Assembly: GCA_038258095.1 (NCBI GenBank)
Contig: JBBSQE010000010.1
Coordinates: forward strand, 1 to 31,123
Length of the DNA: 31,123 bases
Direction of reading: 5' to 3'
From: JBBSQE01 sp038258095
GTDB lineage: Bacteria > Actinomycetota > Thermoleophilia > Solirubrobacterales > 70-9
Part shown: piece after piece, positions 13,673-22,009 of the stretch
How positions within the stretch are numbered: the stretch's first letter is position 1
Layout of the letters: every line of letters begins with the position of its first letter
Translations under genes and position numbers: made by a program
Notes under the pieces: model-generated
The model's input: the letters and a program-made list of their open reading frames with translations, nothing else
Database searches by the model: none
What the model was told of the DNA's origin: nothing

Positions 13673-14938
13673 TCAGATCGGCACCCTGTTGACGAGCTCG
13701 AAGGCGGTGAAGGCGAGCACGAGCAGGGTGAGGTTCCGGCTGCGGGCAAGCGCGGCGAGCGGCAGCACCCAGATGACGTACCAGGGGAGGAGCCAGGCGG
13801 TGGCGAGCAACAGGCCCATCCCTGCCCAGGCGGCTGCTCTGATCCAGTCGCCGCCGCGCAGCACCCAGGCCAGGAGACCCACCACGACGATCGCGTAGAT
13901 CGCGAGCGCCGTCGCGCGAATGCCGTCGACCCCGACCCCCGTCAGCTCGGCGACCTGGTTGGGGATCGAGTACTTGCTCACCCGGGCCTGGTTCTCGCCG
14001 GCGAGGCCCACCGCATCGAGGGCGTGGGAGCCGAAGACCGCCACGTTCACGCCCGCGACGATCAGGGCCGCGACGAGGGCTCCGGCGATCAAGCGTCCTC
14101 GCCGCTGCGCCCCGAGCAGGGCGAACGGGCCGACGAACGCGGCCGAGACCTTGACGCTCACAGCCGCCAGGAGGGCGGCCCCTCCGCTTCCCTCCCTCAT
14201 CACGAGGATGCCGCCTACCCCCGCGAGGAGGCCGAGCATCATCAGGGCGTCGTTGTGGGCACCGCCGACGACGTGAACGAGCACCAGCGGGTTGAGCGCG
14301 ACCAGGGCCGCCGCCCGGCGCGGATCGACACCCCGCAGTGGCGCCAGCTTTGCGCAGAACGCGGCCAGTCCGGCGACCGACAGCGCCGCGACGGCCTTCA
14401 GCACCCACAGCGCCACCGACACCGGCGCTGGGCCGATCGCGTAGGTGCCAAGCGTGAAGACCGGCCCGTAGGCGCTCACGTCGTCCTTCCAACCGACGTA
14501 GCGAAAGGCGGCGTCGCTCGGGACATCGGCCGGGACGTGGACGTAGGGGTTCAGGCCGTGCTCCGTGCCGAGGCGCGCGTAGGAGATGTAGCTGAAGACG
14601 TCCTGGGAGAGGAGGGGCGGGGCGAGGGCAAAGGCCGCGATCGCCACGCCGATCGAGATCCACATCACCCGGCCGAGCGCGGGTGCGCCGCGCAGGATCG
14701 CGAGATATGAGACGAAGGCCAGCCAGAGGAAGCCGTAGTAGGCGATCGGCGTGACCCCGAGCCCGTCGCCGTAGACGCCGAGCAGCCAGTCCGGCGACCC
14801 GCCGGCCGTTGCCGGAATGAGGCGAGCCCCGGGTGCGGCGAGGGGAGCGGTTGCGACGGCGAGGCCGGCGAGGCCGAGGAGGCCCAGCCGCCGCCCCCGG
14901 TCAGTTGCGGGCACCGGCCCCGGCGCCGGCCCCCGCAC
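13673..14938 (-). CDS. MptB-like polyprenol-phosphomannose mannosyltransferase (GT-C)
   Basis: Multipass GT-C enzyme resembling actinobacterial alpha-1,6-mannosyltransferases that extend lipomannan-type glycans outside the membrane from polyprenyl-phosphate-mannose. Up to 421 residues with around ten hydrophobic segments. The first large loop carries LLSQDVFSYISYARLG, where the Asp matches the catalytic DVxSY motif of MptA/MptB, followed by HGLNPYVHVP and SAYGPVF. The furthest start, GTG 14938, overlaps the PBP gene by 38 bases in a Gly/Ala-rich stretch. GTG 14914 (VPATDRGRR) gives a 14-base overlap and is also plausible. Close linkage to the PBP upstream suggests co-expression for cell-envelope synthesis. 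Confidence 0.78.
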   Translation of the reverse strand: MRGPAPGPVPATDRGRRLGLLGLAGLAVATAPLAAPGARLIPATAGGSPDWLLGVYGDGLGVTPIAYYGFLWLAFVSYLAILRGAPALGRVMWISIGVAIAAFALAPPLLSQDVFSYISYARLGTEHGLNPYVHVPADVPSDAAFRYVGWKDDVSAYGPVFTLGTYAIGPAPVSVALWVLKAVAALSVAGLAAFCAKLAPLRGVDPRRAAALVALNPLVLVHVVGGAHNDALMMLGLLAGVGGILVMREGSGGAALLAAVSVKVSAAFVGPFALLGAQRRGRLIAGALVAALIVAGVNVAVFGSHALDAVGLAGENQARVSKYSIPNQVAELTGVGVDGIRATALAIYAIVVVGLLAWVLRGGDWIRAAAWAGMGLLLATAWLLPWYVIWVLPLAALARSRNLTLLVLAFTAFELVNRVPI

Positions 14939-17090
14939 CGCCCCCGGAAGGAGTCGGGGGTGCGGGCGGGGTCGCGGCCGGGGGTGAGACCGGAGCCGCC
15001 GGGGCGGGCGGGGCCGGCGGAAGCGGCGCGGGGCCCTCGCCGGCGCCCGGTGCGTAGAGGTTCGGGTCGTAGTAGGTGCTTCCGTCCGCGCTAGTCGAGG
15101 GGCCGGAGTCGGTCCCGTCCTTGTTCTTCGACTGGTCCCGCGGCGTCGGCGCCGAGGCCGTGTAGCTCCCGAAGAAGGGCGACCAACTGATCTTCTCGGC
15201 AGGCGTCTCGTAGGTCTTGCACTCGACCCCGGCGTTCGAGTAGAACGAGTGCCAGATATCCGCCGGGAAGGTACCGCCGAACACGATGATCCCGTGCACC
15301 GAGGACATCGAGATGTCGTTTGACTCCGGGTAGCCGACCCAGACTGCGGTCGCGAGGTTCGGCTGATAACCGTCGAACCAGGCGTCGACGTAGTTGTCGG
15401 TCGTGCCCGTCTTGCCGGCCTGGCCGGCGCAGCCGGTGTAGGCAGCCGTCCCGGTGCCGCCGGTGATGTTGTCGTGGAGGATGCGCGTCACCTGGTAGGC
15501 GACGGCCGGGGACAGGACGCGCTTCGGCGCTGCCTTCTGCGGGTGCTCGACCTTGCCGTCCGGCATCACCACCTTGCGGATCGAGATCGGGTTGCGGTGG
15601 ATGCCGCCGGCGGCGAGCGTCGCGAAGGAGTTCGACATCTCGAGGGGCGTCACGCCGAGGCGCAAGCCGCCGAGGCCCTCGGCGGGAATGCTGTCGAGCG
15701 TCGTCGTCACCCCCATCGAGTGGGCGGTTTCGGTGACGGCCTCGGGCCCCACGTCGAGGTCGAGCTGGGCGAACACGGTGTTGTCGGAAGCCACCGTCGC
15801 CTGCTGGATGTTGACGCGGCCGAGGTAGCCCTCGTCGGCGGTGTGGACATTCCAATGGCCGTAATCGGCCAGGTCGAGGCTGAGCGGCTTCGACTCGTAG
15901 TAGGTCGAGTAGGGGTCGATGCCCTGTTTGATCGCAGTGGTGAGGACAAACATCTTGAAGGTCGACCCCGGTTGGCGGTGCCCCTGCGCCGCGAGGTTGA
16001 ACTGGCTGTCCGCGTAGGAGGAGCTCGAGGCCATCACCTTGATGTCGCCGCTGCGCGGGTCGATCGCCACCAGAGCCGATGACGGGTCGGTCGAGTAGGG
16101 AAGCGTCGAGGCAAGCGAGTCCTCGGCCACCTGCTGCTTGTCGGGGTCGATCGTCGTGTAGACGCGCAGCCCTCCCCTGCGGACCTCGTTCACGCCGTAG
16201 TGCTCGATCAGCTTCTCGGTGACGTAGTCGAAGAAGTACGGTTCGCGTTTGTCGAAGTAGTCGCTTGAGGTGTGGAGGCCGAGCTTGCTCGCCTTCGCGC
16301 GCTTTGCCCTGGCGGGCGTGATGTAGCCGACATCGGCCATGGCGGCGAGGACCTGGTTGCGCCGGGCGATCGCGGCGCCCGGGTGGGAGACCGGGTTGTA
16401 CTGGGAGGGGGCCTGCGGCAGACCGGCGAGAAGCGCCGACTGGGCCAGGTCGAGCTGCGAAACCGGCTTCGAGAAGTAGAGCTTCGCGGCCCCGCCGACG
16501 CCGACCGCGGTCGCGCCCCCGATCGTCCCGTAGGAGGCGACGTTCAGGTACTGGTCGAGGATCTCCCGCTTCGAGTGCTTCTCCGAGTAGAGGGTCGCGA
16601 GCTTTGCCTCGACGAGCTTGCGCTTGATGTCGTCCTTCGGCTTCTTGATGCAGAGGTTGCGCACCAGCTGCTGGGTGATGGTCGAGCCACCCTGCTTGTT
16701 CTCGCCGCTGATGATGTCCTCGTAGGCCGCGCGCGCGATGCCCTGCGGGTCGATGCCGCCGTGCTGATAGAAACGCCGGTCCTCGATCGCCACCGTGGCG
16801 AACTGCAGCTGCCGCGGGATCTTCTTCAGCGCGACGGGCGAGCGGATCTCGTTCGATGCGACATAGCCGAGCTTTGACCCGTCTCCGGCGAGGAGGACCG
16901 TGTTGCCCAGCTTCGGCACCGACTTGCAGGACGCGAGCGTCACGTTGTCGGTCGCTTGGAGCGCCCAGCTTCCGGCGACGATCGCAACGATCGCGATGAT
17001 TGCGAGAACCACGGCCCCTCCGGCGAGCAGCTTCTTGGGAAGGCTCCCCTTGCGGCCACGGCGCCGCTGCACTCGGCGCTGGCGTCCCAT
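14901..17090 (-). CDS. Class A penicillin-binding protein (transglycosylase/transpeptidase)
   Basis: Bifunctional peptidoglycan synthase, 729 residues. A basic cytoplasmic tail (1-20) and one transmembrane helix (about 22-46) precede a GT51 domain with EDRRFYQHGGIDPQG (Glu103) and GGSTITQQLVRN (134-145), and a transpeptidase domain with GSTFK (Ser376, Lys379), SDN (435-437) and KTGTT (560-564). The C-terminal about 85 residues are Pro/Ala/Gly-rich, ending in GAGAGAGARN, a wall-spanning-type extension. ATG 17090 is chosen because the signature begins MGRQRRVQRRRGRKG and a TACCCT -10 box lies eight bases upstream, giving a leaderless start. All catalytic motifs are intact. Confidence 0.95.
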   Translation of the reverse strand: MGRQRRVQRRRGRKGSLPKKLLAGGAVVLAIIAIVAIVAGSWALQATDNVTLASCKSVPKLGNTVLLAGDGSKLGYVASNEIRSPVALKKIPRQLQFATVAIEDRRFYQHGGIDPQGIARAAYEDIISGENKQGGSTITQQLVRNLCIKKPKDDIKRKLVEAKLATLYSEKHSKREILDQYLNVASYGTIGGATAVGVGGAAKLYFSKPVSQLDLAQSALLAGLPQAPSQYNPVSHPGAAIARRNQVLAAMADVGYITPARAKRAKASKLGLHTSSDYFDKREPYFFDYVTEKLIEHYGVNEVRRGGLRVYTTIDPDKQQVAEDSLASTLPYSTDPSSALVAIDPRSGDIKVMASSSSYADSQFNLAAQGHRQPGSTFKMFVLTTAIKQGIDPYSTYYESKPLSLDLADYGHWNVHTADEGYLGRVNIQQATVASDNTVFAQLDLDVGPEAVTETAHSMGVTTTLDSIPAEGLGGLRLGVTPLEMSNSFATLAAGGIHRNPISIRKVVMPDGKVEHPQKAAPKRVLSPAVAYQVTRILHDNITGGTGTAAYTGCAGQAGKTGTTDNYVDAWFDGYQPNLATAVWVGYPESNDISMSSVHGIIVFGGTFPADIWHSFYSNAGVECKTYETPAEKISWSPFFGSYTASAPTPRDQSKNKDGTDSGPSTSADGSTYYDPNLYAPGAGEGPAPLPPAPPAPAAPVSPPAATPPAPPTPSGGGAGAGAGAGARN

Positions 17091-17098
17091 CGGTGAAA

Positions 17099-17104
17099 AG
17101 GGTA
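17099..17104 (-). promoter_or_regulatory. Putative -10 box of the PBP gene
   Basis: TACCCT on the minus strand, eight bases before the ATG at 17090, in the 37-base gap after mscS. The same hexamer precedes hicB. Confidence 0.45.
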
Positions 17105-17127
17105 CCTGGGCGTGGGCGTCGGCGGGC

Positions 17128-17946
17128 TCAGTGATCCCCGAGCAGACCCGCCTCCTGAAGGGCCCGCTGGGCCGTCGCTCTGAGGGCCGCCTCCTCGTCT
17201 CCCACGCGGGTGCGGTTCGCGTCGGGGTTGACGCGGATGTCCAGGCGTAGCGCGTCCGGGGTCCAGTCGCCGACCTGGACGAGGTCCGCTCCCGCCTGCT
17301 CCTTGAGTGCGGCCGTGGCACGCTTGACATCGATGTCGTGAGGCACCCACGCCCCGACCGTCACCGGCGCCGAGCGGTCGCCGGTCGAGTGGTTGAGCAC
17401 GGTGCCCCCGACGATCTTCTCGTTGGGGATGACGATCAGGTCGCCGTCGCCGGGATCGATGTAGGTGTAGGCGAGGGTGAGGTCGTCAACCCGGCCCGTC
17501 ACCTCCTCGAAGCTGATGCGGTCGCCGATCCGGATCGGCTGGGTGACCGCCAGCATCAGGCCGGCGATCATGTTTCCGAGGGTCTGACGGGCCGCCAGTC
17601 CGACGACCAGGCCGAGAACCGCGCTCGAGGCGAGGATGCCGGTCGCGAGGCGCTTGATCTCGGTGAACTGGCTGAGGGCGAGCGCCCCGCCGATCACGAT
17701 GATCACGACGAAGACGAGCCGGCGAACCACGCGCAGCCGGGTCTGCGCGCCGCGGGATACGTCGCCGTCGCCGATCCGCTGCGCGACATCGGCTCCCCGG
17801 GCGATCACGAAGCGGTCGACGACGAAGGCGAGGATGAACGAGCAGACGATGGTGATCGCCGCGCTGACCTCGTCGCCGTGCTGCTGCCAGAAGCTCTGCT
17901 CCGAGGTGGCGGCGAGGAGGGCTACGTGTGAGACTGCGATCGGCAT
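17128..17946 (-). CDS. Small-conductance mechanosensitive channel (MscS family)
   Basis: Tension-gated pore that releases solutes on hypo-osmotic shock. The 272-residue protein has hydrophobic helices at about 30-50 and 75-95, then the pore helix and beta-domain signature TLGNMIAGLMLAVTQPIRIG, DRISFEEVTGRVDDLTLAYT and IPNEKIVGGTVLNHS, with a soluble C-terminal alpha/beta domain. ATG 17946 is preferred over GTG 18006. TATCTT lies seven bases upstream with no Shine-Dalgarno, indicating a leaderless mRNA. The start is one base from the divergent HAD start, so its promoter lies inside that gene's first codons. An OtsA-like enzyme elsewhere in the window would fit osmotic adaptation, but the loci are not linked. 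Confidence 0.92.
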   Translation of the reverse strand: MPIAVSHVALLAATSEQSFWQQHGDEVSAAITIVCSFILAFVVDRFVIARGADVAQRIGDGDVSRGAQTRLRVVRRLVFVVIIVIGGALALSQFTEIKRLATGILASSAVLGLVVGLAARQTLGNMIAGLMLAVTQPIRIGDRISFEEVTGRVDDLTLAYTYIDPGDGDLIVIPNEKIVGGTVLNHSTGDRSAPVTVGAWVPHDIDVKRATAALKEQAGADLVQVGDWTPDALRLDIRVNPDANRTRVGDEEAALRATAQRALQEAGLLGDH

Positions 17947-17947
17947 C

Positions 17948-18601
17948 GTGGCCAAGATAACCGCAGACACCGACACCGACGCGGTCCTGATCGACGCGTT
18001 GGGCACCCTGGTTGCGCTGGAGCCGCCCTGGATCGGCCTGCGCCGGGCGCTCGGTGACGACTGCCCGCCGGAGGACCGGTTGGTCCAGGCCGTCCGCGCG
18101 GAGATGGCCTACTATCGCGACCACGCGGTGGAGGGACGCGACGATGAGTCATTGGTCGCGCTCCGCGCCGCGAGCGCCCAGGTCCTCTCGGCGCAGCTCG
18201 GCATCGAGGTGCCCGCCGACGTGCTCGTGGACGCGATCCGCTTCGACCCGTTCCCCGACGCTCCGCCGTTCCTGGCCGCTCTGCGGGAACGGGGCCTGAA
18301 GCTCGTCTGCGTCTCCAATTGGGACGTCTCCCTCGGCGACGTGCTGGAGCGCTGCGGCCTCGCGGCGGCGCTCGACGGCGTCGTCTCCTCCGCAGAGGTG
18401 GGCGCGAGCAAGCCCGACCCGGCGGTCTTCGAGCGCGCCCTCGAGATCGCCGGCACGACGGCTTCCCGGGCGCTGCACGTCGGCGACACCGTGGAGGAGG
18501 ACGTCGCGGGCGCCCGCGCGGCGGGCATCAGGGTGCTCCACCTCGACCGCGACGGAGGCGGCGACATTGCTTCACTTTCCGAGGTGGCCGACCATGTCTG
18601 A
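17948..18601 (+). CDS. HAD-superfamily hydrolase
   Basis: Haloacid dehalogenase-fold hydrolase, probably a small-molecule phosphatase, 217 residues. Motif I is LIDALGTL (nucleophile Asp16), motif II LVCVSNWD, motif III the Lys of GASKPDP, motif IV HVGDTVEEDVAGARAAG. The second Asp of the usual DxD is replaced (DAL), as in L-2-haloacid dehalogenases (DAYGT) and some HAD-IA proteins, so the chemistry may differ from classic phosphatases. The GTG at 17948 is the only usable start before motif I. It is one base from the divergent mscS ATG, and no Shine-Dalgarno is visible. The stop overlaps the next gene by eight bases. Confidence 0.85.
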   Translation: MAKITADTDTDAVLIDALGTLVALEPPWIGLRRALGDDCPPEDRLVQAVRAEMAYYRDHAVEGRDDESLVALRAASAQVLSAQLGIEVPADVLVDAIRFDPFPDAPPFLAALRERGLKLVCVSNWDVSLGDVLERCGLAAALDGVVSSAEVGASKPDPAVFERALEIAGTTASRALHVGDTVEEDVAGARAAGIRVLHLDRDGGGDIASLSEVADHV

Positions 18602-19409
18602 ACAGGAGCCGCGGCGGTTGACGCGGTGGCGCGACGGCGCCGAGCAGGAACTTCCGCCGCCCGGGGGGATCGAGTCCGCGGCATCGCTGGGCGGTGCAGG
18701 CACAGGGCCCGGCCCCGGTGACGACGGCCTGTCCTTCGCCGCCAAGGGCACATTTGCCACCTGGGGCCCCGGAGCCGCGCTCGTCGGCTTCGCCGGCGCG
18801 CTTGTGGGTGGGCTGATCCTGGCGATACCCGCCGTGGTCGTCGACCATCCCCAGCCGGGCGACGATCTCTCGACCGGCGCCCAGGTCCTGGCGCAGCTTG
18901 CGACGGTCGCCGGCTTCATCGGCGCGGCGATCTTCGTTTCAGCCAACGCCGGCGGCGGACCACTGCGGGCGATCCTGTCCCGGCTCGGCGTGCGCCGCTT
19001 CGAGGCGAAGGCGGTTGTCTGGATGGTCGCGGCGGTCTTCGTCTACCTGACGTTCGCTGCCCTCTACTCGGCGCTGGTCACCACGCCGAAGCAGGAGGAC
19101 ATTGCCAATTCCTTCGGGCCGTTGTGGGTGCAGATCCTCCTGATCGTCGTCTTGGCCGCCACCGGCGAGGAGCTCTGCTTCCGAGGAATGCTGTTCGGCG
19201 GCCTCCGCCAGGGTATGCCGCTCTGGGCGGCGATCGTCCTGAGCGGCGCGATCTTCGGTGCCCTGCACGCGATCACAGGGGTTACGGCCGTGCCGCCGCT
19301 GATGGTCTTCGGGATGGTTCTCGCCTTCCTCTATGACCGGACCGGGTCGATCGTGCCGGGGATGATCCTTCACGCCCTCAACAACACGGTGGCGCTGCTC
19401 GGGCAGTGA
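18594..19409 (+). CDS. CPBP/CAAX-type intramembrane metalloprotease
   Basis: Membrane-embedded glutamic/metalloprotease of the CPBP (Abi) family, 271 residues. A cytoplasmic Pro/Gly-rich N-terminus (1-55) precedes about six to seven hydrophobic segments. Conserved motifs are GEELCFRG (Glu192, Glu193, Arg197), FGALH (His225) and HALNN (His260, Asn263/264). All active-site residues of the family are present. ATG 18594 has GAGGTGG six bases upstream and overlaps the HAD stop (18601) by eight bases, so the two are an operon. Substrates are unknown; relatives process prenylated proteins or act in bacteriocin immunity. Confidence 0.9.
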   Translation: MSEQEPRRLTRWRDGAEQELPPPGGIESAASLGGAGTGPGPGDDGLSFAAKGTFATWGPGAALVGFAGALVGGLILAIPAVVVDHPQPGDDLSTGAQVLAQLATVAGFIGAAIFVSANAGGGPLRAILSRLGVRRFEAKAVVWMVAAVFVYLTFAALYSALVTTPKQEDIANSFGPLWVQILLIVVLAATGEELCFRGMLFGGLRQGMPLWAAIVLSGAIFGALHAITGVTAVPPLMVFGMVLAFLYDRTGSIVPGMILHALNNTVALLGQ

Positions 19410-19506
19410 GGGCCCGGCCGTGGGTTCCCTCGGCGACTTGGTGCCCGCCATGCGACCCGAACTCGCCACGCCGCCTCTTCCGGCGCGACCCGCCGACCGA
19501 ATAGGG

Positions 19507-19512
19507 CACAAT
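19507..19512 (+). promoter_or_regulatory. Putative -10 box of the L,D-transpeptidase gene
   Basis: CACAAT seven bases before the ATG at 19520. No good -35 is visible in the 110-base gap (19410-19519), which otherwise holds only a weak CGCCG/CGGCG hairpin. Confidence 0.35.
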
Positions 19513-19519
19513 TAGCCGC

Positions 19520-20527
19520 ATGAACCGTCTCGTCCTGGCCGCCGCCCTCTCAACCGTCGCCCTCGCGGTGCCGGCGAGCGCCGCCGCCCAAGCCGCCCCG
19601 TCCCTCTCCGACAGCACCGACAGCGCCGCTGCGGCTGCGGCCAAGCCGAAGGCCTCGGGCCTGGAGCGCGCGACCGTGCGCATCACGAAGATCGGCCACC
19701 TCAAGGGACACTCCGCCCGGATCCTCACGAAGGTGCCGGTCAAGGGCACGATCACGCCTTTCGTCCCCGGGCAGCGAGTTGACGTCAACTTCTACGTCAA
19801 CGGCAAGAAGGTCCTGACCCGCCGGGTGAAGCCCAAGCACAGGGGCGACCACGGGACGTTCACCGCGATCATCGCGGTCAAGCAGGGCGGCAAGTACGCC
19901 GTCAGCGCCGAGCACAAGGCGACCAGGCTCCAGCGGGGCGACCGGACGGTGCGCAAGTCGTGGAAGGTCTCCTTCCCCTCGATCTCCAGTGGGAAGTGCG
20001 GCAAGGTCGTCGGGGCATTCCGCCGAGCGCTCAACGAGCTCGGATACGTGCCCGGTGGCGGCAAGTGCTTCAACGGCAAGATGGGCCGCGCCGTCTTGGC
20101 GTTCCGCAAGGTGAACGGCATGAACCGCAACGAGAAGGCGAGCAAGAGGGTCGTCCGCCAGGTGTTCGCCGGGCAGGGTGGCTACAAGGCCAAGCACCCC
20201 GGAGCGGGCGAGCACGTCGAGGCGTCCCTCTCGAAGCAGATCATCGCCTTCTCGAAGGGAGACAGGGTCGTCGCCGTCTATCCGATCTCGAGCGGCAAGC
20301 CCTCGACACCGACCGTCCAGGGTCACTTCAACTTCTACATGACCCAGCCTGGCTACAACTCGGAGGGGATGTACTACTCCTTCTACTTCATCGGCGGCTA
20401 CGCGATCCACGGATACGAGTCGGTGCCGAACTACCCGGCTAGCCACGGCTGCCTGCGGACGTACATCTCCGACCAGCCGGAGATCTACAACCGGATTCAC
20501 TATGGCGAGGACATCTTCGTCTTCTAG
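19520..20527 (+). CDS. Secreted L,D-transpeptidase (YkuD) with peptidoglycan-binding region
   Basis: Makes 3-3 peptidoglycan cross-links or anchors proteins to the wall. The 335-residue protein has a signal peptide (about 1-24, AVPASAAAQA), an Ig-like or beta-rich region (about 50-150), a PGB1-like peptidoglycan-binding segment (about 160-215: AFRRALNELGYVPGGG, FNGKMGRAVLAFRKVNG) and a YkuD catalytic domain (about 230-335) with HGYESV (His297) and the SHGCLR active site (Ser308, His309, Cys311, Arg313). The catalytic set is complete. Next to the PBP-rich part of the window, it adds a beta-lactam-tolerant cross-linking route. Confidence 0.93.
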   Translation: MNRLVLAAALSTVALAVPASAAAQAAPSLSDSTDSAAAAAAKPKASGLERATVRITKIGHLKGHSARILTKVPVKGTITPFVPGQRVDVNFYVNGKKVLTRRVKPKHRGDHGTFTAIIAVKQGGKYAVSAEHKATRLQRGDRTVRKSWKVSFPSISSGKCGKVVGAFRRALNELGYVPGGGKCFNGKMGRAVLAFRKVNGMNRNEKASKRVVRQVFAGQGGYKAKHPGAGEHVEASLSKQIIAFSKGDRVVAVYPISSGKPSTPTVQGHFNFYMTQPGYNSEGMYYSFYFIGGYAIHGYESVPNYPASHGCLRTYISDQPEIYNRIHYGEDIFVF

Positions 20528-20551
20528 GGCCATGAGGCCAAAGGGCGTCCG

Positions 20552-21478
20552 ATGAAAGTCTTCCTGGCAGGGGCGAGCGGGGTCATCGGACAGAGACTCG
20601 TGCCGCAGCTCCTCGAGGGCGGGCACGAGGTGGTGGGGATGACTCGCTCCGAGGACTCGGCGGCGAGGCTCCGCGCTGCGGGTGTGGAGCCGGTCGTCTG
20701 CGACGCCTATGACCGCGAGGCGGTCGTGGCCGCGGTCGTGGCCGCGCGCCCCGAGGGCGTCATCCATCAGCTGACGTCCCTGCCCGCGCGAATCGACCCA
20801 CGGAAGACCGACTTCGGCCCCAACAACCGGATCAGGACCGAGGGCACGGCGAATCTCGTGGCTGCAGCACAGGCGTCGGGGGCGCGGCGCTTCGTCGCGC
20901 AGGGAATCGCCTTCATGTACAGGCCGGGCTCGGGGCCGGCGACCGAGGAAGATCCGGTCACCGACGACTCCGGACCCTACGAGGAGACAGCGAAGGCGAA
21001 CACCGAGCTCGAGCGTCGCAGCACTACCGCCGTGGGGCTCAGCGGCGCCGCGCTTCGGTTCGGCTACTTCTATGGACCGGGCACCGCGTTCGGCGAGGGA
21101 GGCTCCCAATTCACCGACGTGGGTCGTCGCCGCTTCCCCGTCGGCGGGGACGGAGGCGGCGTCTGGTCGTTCGTCCATGTCGACGATGCGGCTGCGGCGA
21201 CCGTCGCCGCGCTGGAATCGACTGTGACAGGCGTCTTCAACATCGTCGACGACGAGCCGGCGCCCGTCCGGGAGTGGCTCCCCGAGTACGCGAAGTCGAT
21301 CGGCGCAAAGCCTCCGCGGCACGTGCCGGTATGGCTTCTGCGGCTCGTCGGCGGCCCGCGAGCAGTGGCGACCCTCGTCCACCAGCGCGGTGCCTCGAAC
21401 GCGAAGGCGAAGTCCGAGCTCGGCTGGGAGCCTCGTTGGCCGAGTTGGCGGCAGGGCTTCAGCGAAGCGCCCCGGTGA
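20552..21478 (+). CDS. NAD(P)-dependent epimerase/dehydratase (extended SDR)
   Basis: Rossmann-fold nucleotide-sugar-epimerase-like oxidoreductase, 308 residues. The dinucleotide motif is FLAGASGVIG (Gly7, Gly10, Gly13). Family features follow: TNLVAAAQASGARRFV, ALRFGYFYGPG, WSFVHVDDAAAATVAAL and VFNIVDDEP. The catalytic Tyr-xxx-Lys is irregular: the region reads PYEETAKANTELE, with Lys offset by one from the usual spacing, so activity as a classical epimerase is uncertain. The ATG lies 24 bases after the transpeptidase stop, so co-transcription is likely. Confidence 0.88.
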   Translation: MKVFLAGASGVIGQRLVPQLLEGGHEVVGMTRSEDSAARLRAAGVEPVVCDAYDREAVVAAVVAARPEGVIHQLTSLPARIDPRKTDFGPNNRIRTEGTANLVAAAQASGARRFVAQGIAFMYRPGSGPATEEDPVTDDSGPYEETAKANTELERRSTTAVGLSGAALRFGYFYGPGTAFGEGGSQFTDVGRRRFPVGGDGGGVWSFVHVDDAAAATVAALESTVTGVFNIVDDEPAPVREWLPEYAKSIGAKPPRHVPVWLLRLVGGPRAVATLVHQRGASNAKAKSELGWEPRWPSWRQGFSEAPR

Positions 21479-21538
21479 CCGTGAGCGAGTCCGCCGAGCC
21501 TTGCGCAGGACCCCTCGGGAAGCGTCCTGCGATTCACG

Positions 21539-21979
21539 ATGGACCGCCTCAACGGCGACAGCGAGAACCTCGCCAAGTACGAGGGGAAGGTTGTGCTGGT
21601 CGCCAACGCCGCCTCGGAATGCGGGTTCACGCCGCAGTTCGACGGGCTGGAGGACCTCTACGAGAAAAAGCGCGACGAGGGTTCCGTCATCCTCGGCTTT
21701 CCGGCGGACGACGTGACCCATCGGGAGCCGCTGACGGGCGAGCAGATCGAGGGCTTCTGCAAGGCGAACTTCGGCGTCACCTTCCCGATGTTCGCCGAGA
21801 TCAACGCCCTCGGCGACGACGCCGCACCGCTTTTCAAGGTGCTCCCGCCGCCGACCTGGAACTTCAACAAGTACCTGCTCGATCGCGATGGACGCCCGGT
21901 GCAGAACTGGGGCCCGGAGACGACGCCCGAGGACGCCGAGCTGACCGGCCCGATCGACGCCCAGCTCGCGAACAGCTGA
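21539..21979 (+). CDS. Glutathione-peroxidase-family protein (divergent)
   Basis: Thiol peroxidase of the GPx family; bacterial members usually use thioredoxin. The 146-residue frame has the peroxidatic Cys (Cys28 in NAASECGFTPQFDGLEDLY) and the C-terminal WNFNKYLLDRDG with its conserved Trp. The usual GFPxNQFGxQEP with the catalytic Gln reads GFPADDVTHREP, so one residue of the active-site tetrad is lost. Homology extends upstream of the ATG: the preceding codons LRFT complete the first strand (family D-F-T), but no ATG, GTG or TTG precedes them. A CTG at 21527 with GGGA six bases upstream could be the real start. Confidence 0.8.
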   Translation: MDRLNGDSENLAKYEGKVVLVANAASECGFTPQFDGLEDLYEKKRDEGSVILGFPADDVTHREPLTGEQIEGFCKANFGVTFPMFAEINALGDDAAPLFKVLPPPTWNFNKYLLDRDGRPVQNWGPETTPEDAELTGPIDAQLANS

Positions 21980-21996
21980 GCCGGCTCCCGGCCCCT

Positions 21997-22002
21997 TAGG
22001 AT
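21997..22002 (+). promoter_or_regulatory. Putative -10 box of pyrE
   Basis: TAGGAT exactly seven bases before the GTG start at 22010, between the peroxidase gene and pyrE. It predicts a leaderless pyrE mRNA. Confidence 0.45.
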
Positions 22003-22009
22003 TCGCGGC

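Noticed and set aside
17091..17330. N-terminal extension of the PBP gene
   Set aside because: The upstream codons are a shadow of the mscS 3' end. The basic cytoplasmic tail typical of PBP1 begins at ATG 17090, with a -10 box just before it.
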